This document shows positions 38,928-51,900 of a stretch of DNA of 64,000 nucleotides, piece by piece (position 1 is the stretch's first letter; each line of letters starts with the position of its first letter). Both the position numbers and the translations under genes were made by a program. Location of the stretch: NCBI GenBank assembly GCA_964019425.1, contig OZ025796.1, forward strand, positions 1,302,001 through 1,366,000, given 5' to 3'. The notes beneath the pieces were generated by a model. The model saw only the letters and a list, made by a program, of their open reading frames with translations. It was not told the origin of the DNA and ran no database searches. The stretch comes from Flectonema sp. DT1601 (lineage: Eukaryota > Euglenozoa > Diplonemea > Diplonemida > Diplonemidae).

Positions 38928-41900
38928 ATGTCGGGACACGTCGACCCGACAGAGCAGGTGGTCGATGCTGTTAAAGATTCAGATGTAAGTAGTCCACCTG
39001 ACGTGACCGAAAGCAGTCCAAATAAAACGGCCGATGAGGAAACGAGAGCTACTGCTGATGAAGAAATAGCATCCGAACCACGCAGTCCAAACAACACAAT
39101 TGAAGAAGAGAAAAGAACATCTGCTGAAGACGAAGAGCTGGTTGAAGAGACGCATGACAAAACAATTGAAGAAGAGAAACGTGCGAGTATTCAAGAAGAA
39201 GAAATTGCTATCGGAGCAGATGATGAAATGGAGTTGCAGAGTCCGAATAAAAGTGACACAGCAGAAGAACAACAACCGACAGGAGATGAGCACCAACCCG
39301 AAATAAATAAAACAACTGACGAGGAACAAATACTTGAACGTGAAGAACAACCTCAACAAGAAGACACTGATTGTGATCATGACGATCCGTGGGTAAAGGT
39401 AACTGAAGGCAGTACTGGAACCTTCACAACCACTACAGACATTCCTTGGAGACCAACCGTTCATTACGTAATTGAAGGCAGTGCTGATGGTCAGTCAAAC
39501 AGAAGTGACGTCATTAAATCGTATTTTATAATGTCAATGCTTGGAACCTCTCGAAATACAAAACTAATTACTATCTGTCCATTGACTGGAACACTCGTAC
39601 ATGAAGGTATTTGGGGAACAGATATATTTAAATCCGAAGGAGACGCTCGCGCATACCTCACCGACAAACTAGGACTTCGAATAATAAATTGTGCTAAGGG
39701 ACCAGCTCTACTTGGTGCTGCAATATCAGGTAGTAAACTTCATATTTGTGTTGTCACTAAATCTGAAGCACGTCTTTGTCTACCAACAGGAGATCCTGTG
39801 TACACCATAACTGATGTTAAATGGGTACCAGTCAAATTAGCGTATCCAACACAAGGGCAATATCAATCAGTTTATTCTGGGCTGATAACTGACTTTAACA
39901 TAAGTAATCTTCACTACTACACACAACCCTTTGTTGATATAACTCATCCTTTTCCATCAACTGAACGCTCGTCTGATCCAAACTACGTGTGGAATCATTT
40001 TTTACAAGAACCCTTTAAGGCAATCGGTCTTAGCTCTTTGGTAGTTGACATGATTCAGGGACTTGCTATGAGTAAAGTTGTTAGTTTGGGTACTTTGAGG
40101 GTTCCTGTTGGAATGCAAAGAAGATTAACAAGATTTTATTTAAAATATAATAAAGAAAAATTAAGTTCAGTTCCGGAATTACTTCAGAAATACGCTCGTG
40201 GTCCGGAAGTGTTATTTAAGAAACTGACTTCGAAATACGGATCTGAACCAGCTGATGACGAAGAGTTAGAAGGTGAGAATATCGATGATTATGTTGAAAA
40301 ACCTTCTGAAGGGAATTATTGTCTTATAACCAGAAGAAGTTGTAAACATGCCGGAACTCGTTACAACGCTCGTGGAATCGATCAATTCGGGCACGTTGCT
40401 AACGAACTCGAATGTGAATTAATCCTGTCTTCCGGTAATAAGTTTTCATCATTTCTTTGGAGGAGAGGTTCAGTTCCAATAGGATGGTATTCATCTCTCG
40501 GACGTGCTGTTAAAGTCGGTCAAGCAACATTTCTAATCAAAGAAAACCCTTACGACTATAGTAATAAATATTGGGATTCCTTAGCTAGGAGATTCGCAGG
40601 TTGGGGTAAAGACAACAAAGCCCCTCTGATAACATGTCTTTCTCTACTTCATACTGAACCAGAACACGGTGAACTACTACTGGTAGAACACTTTCAAGAA
40701 TCATTAAGATCCGTAAAGAGTAAACGATCCACTACTAATGTTGATTTGTTTGGTTTTGATTGGCACAGAACTGTTAAGCAGCTCGGACTTCAAACAGCAG
40801 TTGAAGGCGCATGGGCTCGTCTTGCCGGGCCATTAACATCTGGTGGAGCAACAGTCGGAACTATGACGAACTCGGGTGATAATAAAGATGACTTCAGTGG
40901 ATCAGAAGCAAACAACAGTTTTATAAATACGACAGCACCAGGAGGATCTCCAACAAGTGATAGTAAGAAAAAGAAACAAGGAGCCTTTGGTATGATTCGA
41001 GGACTTGTTAGTCAACAAAAACTACGTTTTCAAGAAGGAGGATTCAACCTCGACCTGACATACATCACCCCGAGGATTATCGCAATGGGATTCCCTAGTT
41101 CTGGTGCTGAAGGTTATTATCGTAATCCAGTTGATGAAGTTGAAAGATTATTTGAAACACGTCACAAAGGTCATTATCGTATTTATAATCTATGTTCTGA
41201 ACGTGACTATGATTCAGACAACAGATTCAAAGGCTGCTATCTTCGAATGCCATTTGAAGATCACAACGCACCAGCACCCATTTCAATTATGCCTTGTTTA
41301 GTTAAAGATGCAATGGATTTTTTAAAACAACATCCTGAAAATGTTGTTTCAATCCATTGTAAAGCAGGTAAAGGAAGAACAGGACTGATGATAAGTGCGA
41401 TACTAATGGCGGGTGCTGAACCAGACTTAGTACCGCCAGCATCAGCAGCTGCGGCTTTGGGTTTCTTTGGTGCTGCTCGAACTAAAGATGGATTGGGAGT
41501 AACGATACCTTCTCAGAGAAGATATCTCACATATTATCAAGAAATGTTACTACATCATCATGGGTCTGTTAATCCTAATCCGCTACCACTTCGTATTGCT
41601 AAGATAGTAATTCAATCACCAATAAAACAAAACACTACTCCAAGTGTATATGTTCTAGTTCACGATGGGCCTAAATGGGTTAAAACAAAACTTGGAAGTC
41701 AATCAGTAGAAAGAGACACTCCAACATGTAAATGGGATTCTCGAAAAGTTGAATCTCCTCAACAAGCCGGAGCGAGATTCACATTATTTGATTTAGAAGA
41801 AGGAAAAGACGGGATGGGTCTAATCGTTAGAGGGGATACTAAGATATCATTCATGTCTGCTAGATCAATGCTTCGAGATGAGCATTTATTCCATCTCTGG

Positions 41901-44058
41901 TTTCACACGTCATTTATAAATATTGAAAGTATTAAAAAAGGAGAACCATTGCGATTCAACAAGTCTGAATTAGACAAAGCGTGTAAAGATGAAAAACATA
42001 CATCATTAAGACGAGACCTTCAGGTTGAGGTGTATTTTCAATTAGTTGACAACAATGAAGAAAGTCCTGTCTTAAACGATCAAGAGGTTCCTGAAAAAGT
42101 TAGTTCTGAAGTCGCAAATGAACCCTTGGCATCTCAATTACAAGAATCAGACGATGGGTCGGATGAAAATGAAATAATATCTTGTGTATCACAAAGACAG
42201 AGTGGTATTCTTCGATTAAATTGCGTTGATTCCCTCGACAGAACTAATTTAGTATCTTTCTTTGTCGCTCTTCAAGCATCGGGTGAGCTTCGTCGTCTTC
42301 TTAGAAATGACAGCGAACCCTCATTTCCATTTCAACAACTGACACTTCCACAAGTGAGATCATATTTGGGAGAAGATTTGGTTGGATTTCTCGCTGAAGC
42401 GTTTGTTTCAAATGGTGACGTCTGTTCGCTGTTGTACACAAACACACCCGCTACTCATACCGATGCTATCCGTGAAATGTCTCCTCGACTGTCAAAGGCT
42501 CAAAGTAACGCAAAACTATCAGTTATGAGGAGGTATCAAAATACAGTAAATGATACTGGTCGTCATAATGGTATTCTTGCATTCTTGGGATTGTTAAAGA
42601 AACCACCTCATCCACCTGCAGTACTGACTGGTGTGAGTAGCGCAGTGATATCTGGAGATATGAAACACATCAAAGAAACGAATGCTGACCCAACCTCTCT
42701 GTTAACAGGTCTTCCTGTTGGTGATCACCCTTGGATAACTAAGGCTGAGAATATGAGAGTTATTATTCTTTTACCAGCAGGTGTTGGTGCGGTCACTGAG
42801 GTGTCGTTGTGTTTTAGAAATGATCCAACTGGTGATGATGAAGGTTTCCCAACCAGACTTGAAATTGAAACAGGAAGTGACTTAAATTCTCTTAACTCTG
42901 CTCTTCCTCTAATTGCAGTTCCGAGAGCTGCAGATCATTGTTGGTTAACTTATGAGTTACAATCCCCAAGTAGATCCGGTGATAGAATTATTTCATTATC
43001 GTTTTCTGGTTGTCTGGGGTCACAGATGATCCTTGGGGGATTCCGTGTCCTCGGATGCGGTGTTGAAAAACCAATCAATACTCAACAACAAGACACAACA
43101 AATACCTTTTTGTGTGATAAAATTAAATGTACCACAGACGGTCAACTCACTTTCGCACCGAGTGGTATCTTCTTTATTGAATGTATAGAAATATTAAAAG
43201 GAACGTGCAGCAAGGAAATCTCAGTTGCCATTGGTATGAACCTTTCTATTATTATTTTTAATTTTTTCAAAAGAGAGAAAATAAGAAAAAAAATTAAAAA
43301 AAAAAAAAAAAAAACACAACAGCCATGAACCTCTCTGGAGCATCTGACGTGGAGTTCACTACCGACGGTAATCTATTGAAGTTGGAATCACCAATGAAAG
43401 GAAGGCTTATTATTATTAAGGGTGCTTCTAGCGATTTAAAAATTCAGATTCATGGAAAGAGAGAGCCAATGGCATTCAAGACTCCTCCACCTCCTTCGTC
43501 AGGATTGAGCTTGCGAAGACGTCAACTGTCTCGTAAAAAAGCGAGGGTGTTAGCGACGGTTCAGGTTTGTTGTTTTTTTATTTTATTTTTTTTATGGAGA
43601 AATAATGATATTTTAAAAATTAAAAAAAAAAAACTAAAAAAAAAAACAGGATGATGAAATGTTGGGAGCACTATTCGTTCTCATCGCAGAACCGAATGCG
43701 AACATTGTTGGCATCCGACTTTCTACTGCAGCACCAAACATTCAATCAAAAGGCATCCTTGTTGGAGTCGCAAATGATCCTGCAGTACAAACACTACCAT
43801 CCTCAAGTGCTAGATCAGCGATCATTGAGTATGTGTTTTCTTTATTTTATTTCATTCGACACACACGAAATCAAATAAATAACAACAAACAGTTACGCCG
43901 AAGACTTTGCGATCCCAGCTTGTGCGGAAAAGACTGTTCTCGATTATCACTTTTCTCAGCCAGTTAAAGGATCACTCGTTAGAATTGAAGTCCAACCTCT
44001 CACAGTTGATTCTTCATTTGTTGCTCTTTCCAGGGTATCTGTTCTGATAGCAAGCTGA
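38928..44058 (+). CDS. SAC9-like phosphoinositide phosphatase with a nested PTEN phosphatase
   Basis: Four exons: 38928-43233, 43323-43564, 43650-43828 and 43893-44058 (1,630 aa). Residues 1-155 are acidic repeats (EEEKR, DEEL). Residues about 160-635 are the N-terminal part of a SAC phosphatase of the plant SAC9 type: RRSCKHAGTRYNARGID, ANELECELIL, FLWRRGSVPIGW, VEHFQES, DWHRTVKQLG. Residues about 707-880 are a complete PTEN-type phosphatase with P-loop HCKAGKGRTG (Cys811), identical to human PTEN there. A C2-like sandwich follows to about 1060. The SAC domain then resumes with its own catalytic loop NCVDSLDRTN (Cys1099). Residues 1260-1630 are beta-rich. Both CX5R sites look intact, so the protein may remove 3-phosphates (PTEN) and 4/5-phosphates (SAC) from phosphoinositides. 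Confidence 0.88.
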
Positions 44059-44876
44059 GATGGATAGAGATTTCTTGTTAAGTTCAGACACCAGTTGTTT
44101 TATCCCATTGCTGCTTGAGATGTATTTTGGTTTGTTACTTTTGATCGGAAAAAAAAAAATATAATATATTTGTAATCCTTCCTGCCTGTAGGTAGTTAGC
44201 TGTGTGTCTGTTGTAAGTCATTAGTCTTGTTCAATTCAATTGTTTTTGGGGGCCGCTTGTCTTCCTATCCCGACGGTGCTTCGTTCGAGACGGTTGTACA
44301 GTTGCTTCTTGTTTTTATGTATGACCTAGCCTGTAAAAAGGGATTTAAAAAAAAAAAAAATAAAGAGAAAAAAAACAAAACGGAAGCAATGGAAACCAAA
44401 TTTAACCAAAAAAAAAAAAAAATAAATAAATAAAAGACACTTCCTGTAATTGGTTAAAACCCTCAAAAAGACTACAATTCATATTATAGTGCGTCGTGCT
44501 AACGTGTGACTCTGCTGTTGTATCGCAATATCTCTCCTACGGTTTAGTTCGCTGGAGTTTTTTTTTTTTTTTTCTTCGTTCTCGTTTCGAAGTACGTTGG
44601 CTTAGCATGTGTTTTAATTTCTTTTCCTCTTGTTTTCAAAAGGTACAACCGGATATGATAAGAAGTTGAAAAGTGTTTATATCAATTTTGAGTTAATTAT
44701 TAGCTCCTGTTGTTTATCTCAGAATGTATTTGAGGTGATTAATGTTGACCTTTCAGTGTGAAGACTTAAAAATAATTATCAAGTTATCCCCCCGCAGTCG
44801 GTACGGTGCCAACCATCGTTCATCGGACTTATCAGGGAAACAAGAAATAATTTATAATTCAAGTGAAAGTCAGGAG
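44059..44876. other. intergenic
   Basis: About 0.8 kb with A runs near 44345-44436; no gene. Two candidate acceptors lie close to the next gene: gacctttcag (44756) and atccccccgcag (44797). Confidence 0.5.
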
Positions 44877-47143
44877 ATGAGTGACGCATATCTGTCGGGT
44901 GACTCACATCGATCAAACAGATCAACAGAAGGGAAGTGGGCTGTTCAAACATATCAAAAAAAGAAAGAACAACGCGTTGGTGTCTACCACCACGACAGTG
45001 ATGGAGGTCGACGAGAACGTCGTGGAAACCAACAACCAATAAATTCAAGACTCGGATTGTTATTTATATTAATGGTGTGCGGTGTTGCAATGCATGTTCT
45101 GTATCAGAGGTATGTATTTATAAAAAAAAAAAAAAAATGTAATACTGAGTAATAATAATATCAAAACAGCACATCCCAACTTCCCATTCAACAACTGTCA
45201 GGAGGAGTTCAACAGAAACTCGCTGCCTGGATGCCAGGAGGTAGTTTTGGAGATGAAATAACAATACAACGTGATCCGAGAACTAAGACTTGGGGAATGT
45301 ACATCACTCCTTCACTAATGCTTCGACGAGTTGATGAAAAAGCCCCTGCGAGAACAGCAGGACTACTACGATTTGTTTCTCGTAAGATAACTCACGCTAA
45401 TGGAGTATCAGTACTGACTCACGATCAATTTAGAAGTGTAGAGTCACGTGTTGGGGACTCCATCACTCTTCGATTTGCTCCTTCTATGGTATGCAATATT
45501 CTTATATATAAACTACTTCTACAACTTCCATAACAAAACATGACCACTTCTACAACTTCCATAACAAAACATGACCACTAAAAACAATAAAACAGTTCGT
45601 AGTCGGAGCAACAGTCGTAGTAATCGAAAGAGTAATATTTGAAAGTGGAAAAGGAGTTGACGTTGGTATGACTGGGGTTGTTGTTAAGATTCCGGGTGAC
45701 ATAGATGGATCTGTAGCATCAGTAAGTACGGCTGGTATTGGTTTATGGGATGCTTTCCCAGGTCAAGTTGAACCAACAGAAGACGCTATAAAACTAACAC
45801 CAGGAATGGCTGTCAGAGCTCGTAAAATGATAATTTTTCAAAGTGGAAAACGAGTTCCACAAGGAGCTGTTGGTGTTGTGAACAAAGTACCAGGTGAGGT
45901 TATCGGATCTGTTGCTGAAGTAACTGTTGGAGGACTTAAATGGGACGCAACAGAAGGACAATTAGAAATCATCGGATCTCTAGCATCTGATAAAGAAACA
46001 CCTCAACCGCCAACTATCGCTACTGAAGAAGTTGCTCAACTGTTGGAGTCACTCGGACATCAACAATACCTTCCAAAGTTAATTCTTTATGGATTTGATA
46101 AACTTGATTTCTTATCACAATCTACTAAAAGAGATGGTGAAGCTCTCAATATCAAACCAATGCATTGGAAACGCATCGTCACAGAAGCCGGGAAACGAGT
46201 TCCCCTATCAGGACGTGGCCGTTCTGGTTTGGAACACCTCTGCAGCGATCTCGGTGAAAAGAAACTTTTACCAAAACTACTTAAGTACGGTCTTGACAGA
46301 CTTGATCAAGTAGCTCAGGCTCAGAATGTTGAAGGTATGGTTGCTTTGTTTTGTATACTCATCCCTCACAAACTACTATTTGCGAAATTAAAAAAAAAAA
46401 CTACCAAAACAGGTCAACATCTTGGACTGAAACCTGAAACCTGGAAGCGTGTTGTTGATGAAGCACGTAAAAGGGTAAACATGACCACCAATGCTATGGA
46501 ACAACCACAAACTAATACTCATCAAAGTCTGTATAGATTACTACAAGATGTTGGGTTAATAAAACATTATAAAAGATTAATTGTTTTTGGTTTAGACTCT
46601 GTTGAGAGGATGGCTAACTCACAAAACATAAGTTCAACAATAGAACTTCAGGGATGGGAATGGGACAGAATACGTACCGAAGCTAACAACAGATTGCAAG
46701 GTAAGGCTCCGACAATATTCGTTTCATCCGATCCTGAGGGTGAGAAAGAACAGGATCTCATTGAACATGAAACACTAGCTAAGAAATACGATCAAGAAGA
46801 TGTCGGAAAGGAAGAAAGAACTGAAGCACATTCTTCTACTGTTGACACAATCAGAGGAGGAGGTCAAACCGGAGGTGGTCTCTCTATCACAGATCGATTA
46901 GTTGGTGGTGCCGTAGCTAAGGAAGAAGAAGGTCGAGAGCGATTTAAAAATGTTATCCAACGACTTAGTAACTTACCACTTCAGGAGAGGACTGCGTTAC
47001 TTCAGCAGGTTTGTTAACCTTCTTTTTTTTTTTTTTTTTGAACTAAAATTTATACTGAAATCTTCGTTATGTTATGTCTTGGGGAAAAAAAAAAAAAAAC
47101 ACAACACACACACACACAGGCCGAAGGCAAATCAAAAGGATAA
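44877..47143 (+). CDS. single-TM protein with PDZ-like, KOW-like and three SAM-like repeats
   Basis: Five exons: 44877-45109, 45170-45488, 45596-46334, 46413-47008 and 47120-47143 (636 aa). The start at 44877 is preferred because the ATG at 44742 lies upstream of both candidate acceptors. Residues 1-55 are polar. A TM helix at about 57-76 (LGLLFILMVCGVAMHVLY) is followed at once by intron 1. Residues about 100-185 resemble PDZ (LRRVDEKAPARTAGLL, ANGVSVLTHDQF). Two KOW/SH3-like units follow (FESGKGVDVGMTGVV; FQSGKRVPQGAVGVV). Three SAM-like repeats lie at about 325-380, 393-450 and 470-525 (LLESLGHQQYLPKLILYGFD, LCSDLGEKKLLPKLLKYGLD, LLQDVGLIKHYKRLIVFGLD). Probably a membrane-anchored scaffold. 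It is a paralogue of the gene at 48932. Confidence 0.75.
45515..45576 (+). repeat. 31-bp perfect tandem duplication in intron 2
   Basis: The unit at 45515-45545 is repeated exactly at 45546-45576, inside intron 45489-45595. It looks like a recent slippage duplication and does not touch the splice sites. Confidence 0.85.
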
Positions 47144-47394
47144 GAACCGGCAGTGTGCCGTAGGCTGAAATTACACTTTATAACCAACAAAGAGCAAACA
47201 AAACTCTTGAAGAAGACACTCTCTTAATATTGCAGTTAGCCTGCCTGATAATAGGCTGATGACCGATGGTAAGTGCTACTCTCTCGTTGCACTACCTCGT
47301 GTAATAATTATTGTTTCAACGTCGCTGCTACTGATTTCCTTGGTTAGGGGGCTGAGGCAAGATTATGTCGGAAGTTACATAAAAAAAAAATAAA

Positions 47395-47426
<32 letters not shown>

Positions 47427-48931
47427 CAAACAAACAACTAGTCTGCCAGCCTTTACCTATAGAAAAAACAGTGGTTGTTTACGTTTTTAACAAACGACAA
47501 AGTTGAGCAATCTGGCGACATACATCAGTAGCTGCAAAAAAGCAAGTTATTGCTTACTTTTCCCCTTTTTATTTTATTTTTGTTTTTTTTTTAAAAAAAA
47601 AACATTGTTTAGTTTTATTTTATGTATTTATTGCTTTTTTTTTACTTATTACTCCACTTGGTTTTTCCAGTATTCTCTATTCTTTTTTTATTTATTCTTT
47701 TTTGCTAACACACGAACTTTTCAAACAAGAATGAAATTCCTGTTTTCTTCTTCTTCTTCTTATTTGAATGCTTGAAGAAAAAGAAACTCGTGTTTGGTAT
47801 TCAAAATTTCCCCTTTTTTTATTTTTCCTCTTCTTTTTCTGCAGCAATTAGAGAGACAGTCAGCTGAAGAGAGACTTCAATTCCAACCACAACTGACTTT
47901 GTCACTGAAGGTTTCTGGAGGCAGTGAGTTACGTGCTTCCTGTCTGGTTGATTTCCTTTTTGTAGTTTTTTGTTTAACTTTAGAGGGTAATCGATCTTTG
48001 GGGCACTCTCCTTCCCCTGATAATACACCCCCACCACTAATGATGTGGATTCCGTACTGCACTGAATGACAACAAAGCTAAGTTAGAAAACATTTATTAT
48101 AATGTAAAAGTTTTTACGTCAATTGCCTACACTAACATTGGTTATATTTATAATACAATAAAGTTGTATTTTTACGTACAAAAAATCGAACAGTTAATCC
48201 CCTACCAATCAGTGGTGTTTGGCCTTTGGAAGTAATACGTGAATTTCTATTCGTTAGGTTTGTTTACAGTGATATGTAAGTCTGGGAACAGACTCATTCC
48301 AGCCTTTCATTCAACGGTATCAGGATATTCAGATTCTCCATATGTGGAGACATAAACTGATTTGCGTTCACAATAAACGATCGCGTTGAGGTCCTAATGA
48401 TGGGGGTGGCCATTCTTATGGATCTCCCTTCTTTCTCACGCTGTGGTCGCTTTCAAAAAAGATGTTCACATGAATTCTTAGGCTTTTGGGAAAACAAAAA
48501 ATAATAATAATAAAAAAATGAGAGAATTTTTCAAATAAAAGAGAGAAAAAAAAAAAAAAAAATTAAACTAAAGTCTGATTGCGATTGCCATCAACTTTTA
48601 TTTTTTATTTTTTTCAAAAAGATGCAGTTCCTTCACAGTTAAGATTTCTGTGTCTCACAAAAACTGATTAAAAATATCTGCATCTGGACTTTGCTTGCTT
48701 TTCTTTTGAGACCCAACTGCTGAGGTCATACTTCTTTTCCGACTTCTTTTTGTTCGTTAGTTTACGTTTTGCGACACGATGCCGGGTAACAATAGGTGAT
48801 CTGACTTTTCTTTTATTAAATTCAACTTACTTACGTCTCTCTGCAGGTAGTACATGGTGGCTGTAAATTCTGTTTGTATTTAGTTGGTTGGTTTAAGTTG
48901 CTACGTATTCGACAGCCAAGAGGTTCATAAT
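47144..48931. other. intergenic with possible orphan exon
   Basis: 1.8 kb with A and T runs. 47845-47910 is bounded by a tttttctgcag acceptor and a gtttct donor and reads as 22 open codons (QLERQSAEERLQFQPQLTLS...). It could be an alternative exon of the preceding gene, but its function is unproven. A pyrimidine-rich acceptor (tctctctgcag) ends at 48846, before the next gene. Confidence 0.4.
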
Positions 48932-51900
48932 ATGAATCCGCGGAAGCGACAGGCTGCATCAGCCACGTCCTTCCGTATCGTACCTCCAACTCCACCAACT
49001 AACCCTGCTACTCAACATGTTCAACCACAACCTGTGCAGTCATCATGCACCACTTTAGGACGTCTTGTTTTGATTTGTGTTATTATTGTTAGTACGGTTC
49101 TCGCTATTAGGTTTGTTGTATTCTTTTTATATACATACAGTGATCTTCTTCTTTACAAACAAGTCTTATATATTAAACTCAAAAACTCAAAAACAGCGGA
49201 TATCTAGAAACCGGATCTCAAAAGCCTTCACTCGACTCAACCATAACACTGAAGAGATCTTCTCCAGTGGAATCGTTCGGTGCGAAGTTCAGGTGTGTGA
49301 AGACGTTGAATTGGTTTTAATTAGCGTTGAACTAAGTAATTAATAAAATAAATAAAAAACAGTAACCAACTACAACTAACAAGGGTAGAACCATACAGCA
49401 TAGCTCAAGAAGAAGGGATGACAAAGTTTGTTGGAAAGGTGCTAAGCCGCGTTAACGGAGTTGCGATATCAACTTATGAGGAGTTGTTAGACTCCATGCA
49501 GAATGTAAACAGTGTGCAGTTTCAATTTAGTAAGGAAACAGATCCACACAAAGCCACTGCTGCAGTTAAGGTAACAGAACCCCCCATGACATTTGTAATT
49601 GGACAGGCTGTTCGATTCTCTAAGTCAGTCTTTGCAAGTGGAAGACAGATCTCCTCTGGTTCTAAGGGAATTATTATGACTCTTCCTGATGAGAACGAAG
49701 ACTTCGTCGCTGAGGTTGAAATCAATGGCATCCGCTACGATGCCAAAGCCGGAGAAATTGAAGACATTGTCGAACGCGACTCGGAACCGAACTTGTACCC
49801 AAAAGAAATATTTTTCCGATCGAGTATAATTTCACTTGATTTTAAGATAACGGCACGCCGTTGGAGTCTATCGCCTACCTGGGAGGAGTCTAACGGAATG
49901 GTTTTGTATACCAATAAAAATGGACGTTGGATGGTTGGACACGGCATAACCAGCATGAAGAATAACAGAGGCTCCATTAGATCAAAGTATAAACATAATG
50001 GAACAATGCCACACTTTATTTCTGATTGGGATATTCTCTCAAAGGAGAGTAAACGATGGCAAGCATTTCCAGACCTGATTGCTACGGCTCCAGGGGAACC
50101 GGTGAAGGCTACTGTAGTCAATTCTGCTACTTCTGAGAGTAAGCCTGTTGATAATTTATCTTCCAATCCACCAGTTTCAGTACCAGTCACTTCTTTAGTG
50201 GTATCCAGTGAGAGTAATGTTGTTATCCCTACAACAGTAATACCGGTTAGTTATCAGTCGACTGCGGCTCCTGTTGTTGATGTTGTTCGGGTCGCTGTGC
50301 CGTCGTCAACAGAAATTGGTAAAGTGGAATCATCGCAGTCGGATACAAATAATAAAATTATGAGAGAGGATGAGGAAATTGATTTTGATAAAATAAAAGT
50401 GAGTGAGGAAAAACCGGTGAAGCAGCTTCCTCCGCCGCCACCACCACCACCACCACCACCACCACCGCCGCCACCGCCGCCTGATACTCCGAAGCCGCCT
50501 CCGCCTCCTCCGCCACCACCTCCAGCAACACCGATCCCAACGGAGTCCAAGATTGCGGTCGTCACGAATTGTAAGTCCGAAGTATCGCCTCGTATTGTCT
50601 TTGAATGGCCGAGTGGTACTTCTATATTTGAAATCCGTGAAAAGGACTGGAACAGAATGCCCATCTGGAAAGATCAACACGGGAATTGTTTATTCTCAAC
50701 CAACGGAGGCAGGTGGATGATTGGACCTTCTGACGGCCCTTCCAACAACAGAGGTACTCTCTTAGCTAATAAGAATCACGAAGGTCAGATGCCGTATGCG
50801 AGTGAGGAATGGAAATATCAAGAATCGGGAGGTTGGAGTCTCGTAAAGGTTACGATGGATTGCAAATCTCAAATAATTGGAACTCCACATTCAGGTTCTG
50901 GTCCTCCACCATTCATTGTCATCACCCACTCTCGTTTTGCGGGAAGTTTTAAACTTATATCACAGAAGTGGGCAGGTAGATCAACGTGGGCTGATGAACA
51001 CGGTGCTAAGTTATTTATTAATAATGGTGGGTATTGGATGGTTGGTATACCAGAGGAGAACAAAGGTTTCTTAAAATCTAAAACCATAAACCAGGCAGTT
51101 CTTCCACACCTAACAAAAGAGTGGGAGATTCAAAACAAAGGATGGAATCCGTTTGATGGAATAATTGAAGGGTTGGATTCTCTTACTCCTTCCTCTTCTC
51201 AAAGTAGCAGTACACACACTCGTGGAAGGGGAGGAGGAAGGAGTCGAGGTGGGTCCTCTATCACCGCCGCTGCTACTTTACCACCTGCGAGTCCTTCATC
51301 GAAGTCTTCAGGAGGTATAAAACCTTTACAGAAATTGAATCGCGCAACACGTGATCCCAGTCTCCCTCATGTTCAGTTGGTCATTGCTGATCTACCTCAC
51401 ACTACCGATACCTGGCAATGCACCTTCGGATCGATATTCGGAACTGCACTTCAAAATAGACATGACACTGCTAACCTTGAAAAGATAAGCCTGACTGTCA
51501 ATACTGACATTAACACACCAGTTGACCTCGATGGGAAGGTTGTTAAAATTGCGATGTTTCGCGAGCCTATTACTCGAATGGTTGCTGCCATCAGTACTGG
51601 TGCTGCTCACTGTGAAGGTTTGTAGTTTGTGGTAATGTGTTGCTTATCATTTCTTTTTTATATAAAATAATTAACAACAACTACCTAGGTATTGAGAAGC
51701 TTACTCCTAAGAGTTTTGTTCGACTGAGTGCAGCTCAACGATCTAAGTGTATTGGACTTGATAGCAATGCCTATGTTAAACATCTGTCTGGTACGAGTGA
51801 AACAGTTACAAAGGAAGATCTCGATAGGGCGAAGGAGGTTCTTTCAAAACTTGATTTTGTTTTCGTTTTGGAGTATCTTGACCAGAGTTTTTTTCAATTG

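Noticed and set aside
47503-47775. 90-codon Phe-rich frame
   Set aside because: Produced by T runs; no coding character.
50254-50680. Long glycine- or tryptophan/arginine-rich open frames on the minus strand
   Set aside because: They are the antisense of the polyproline codons of the 48932 gene.
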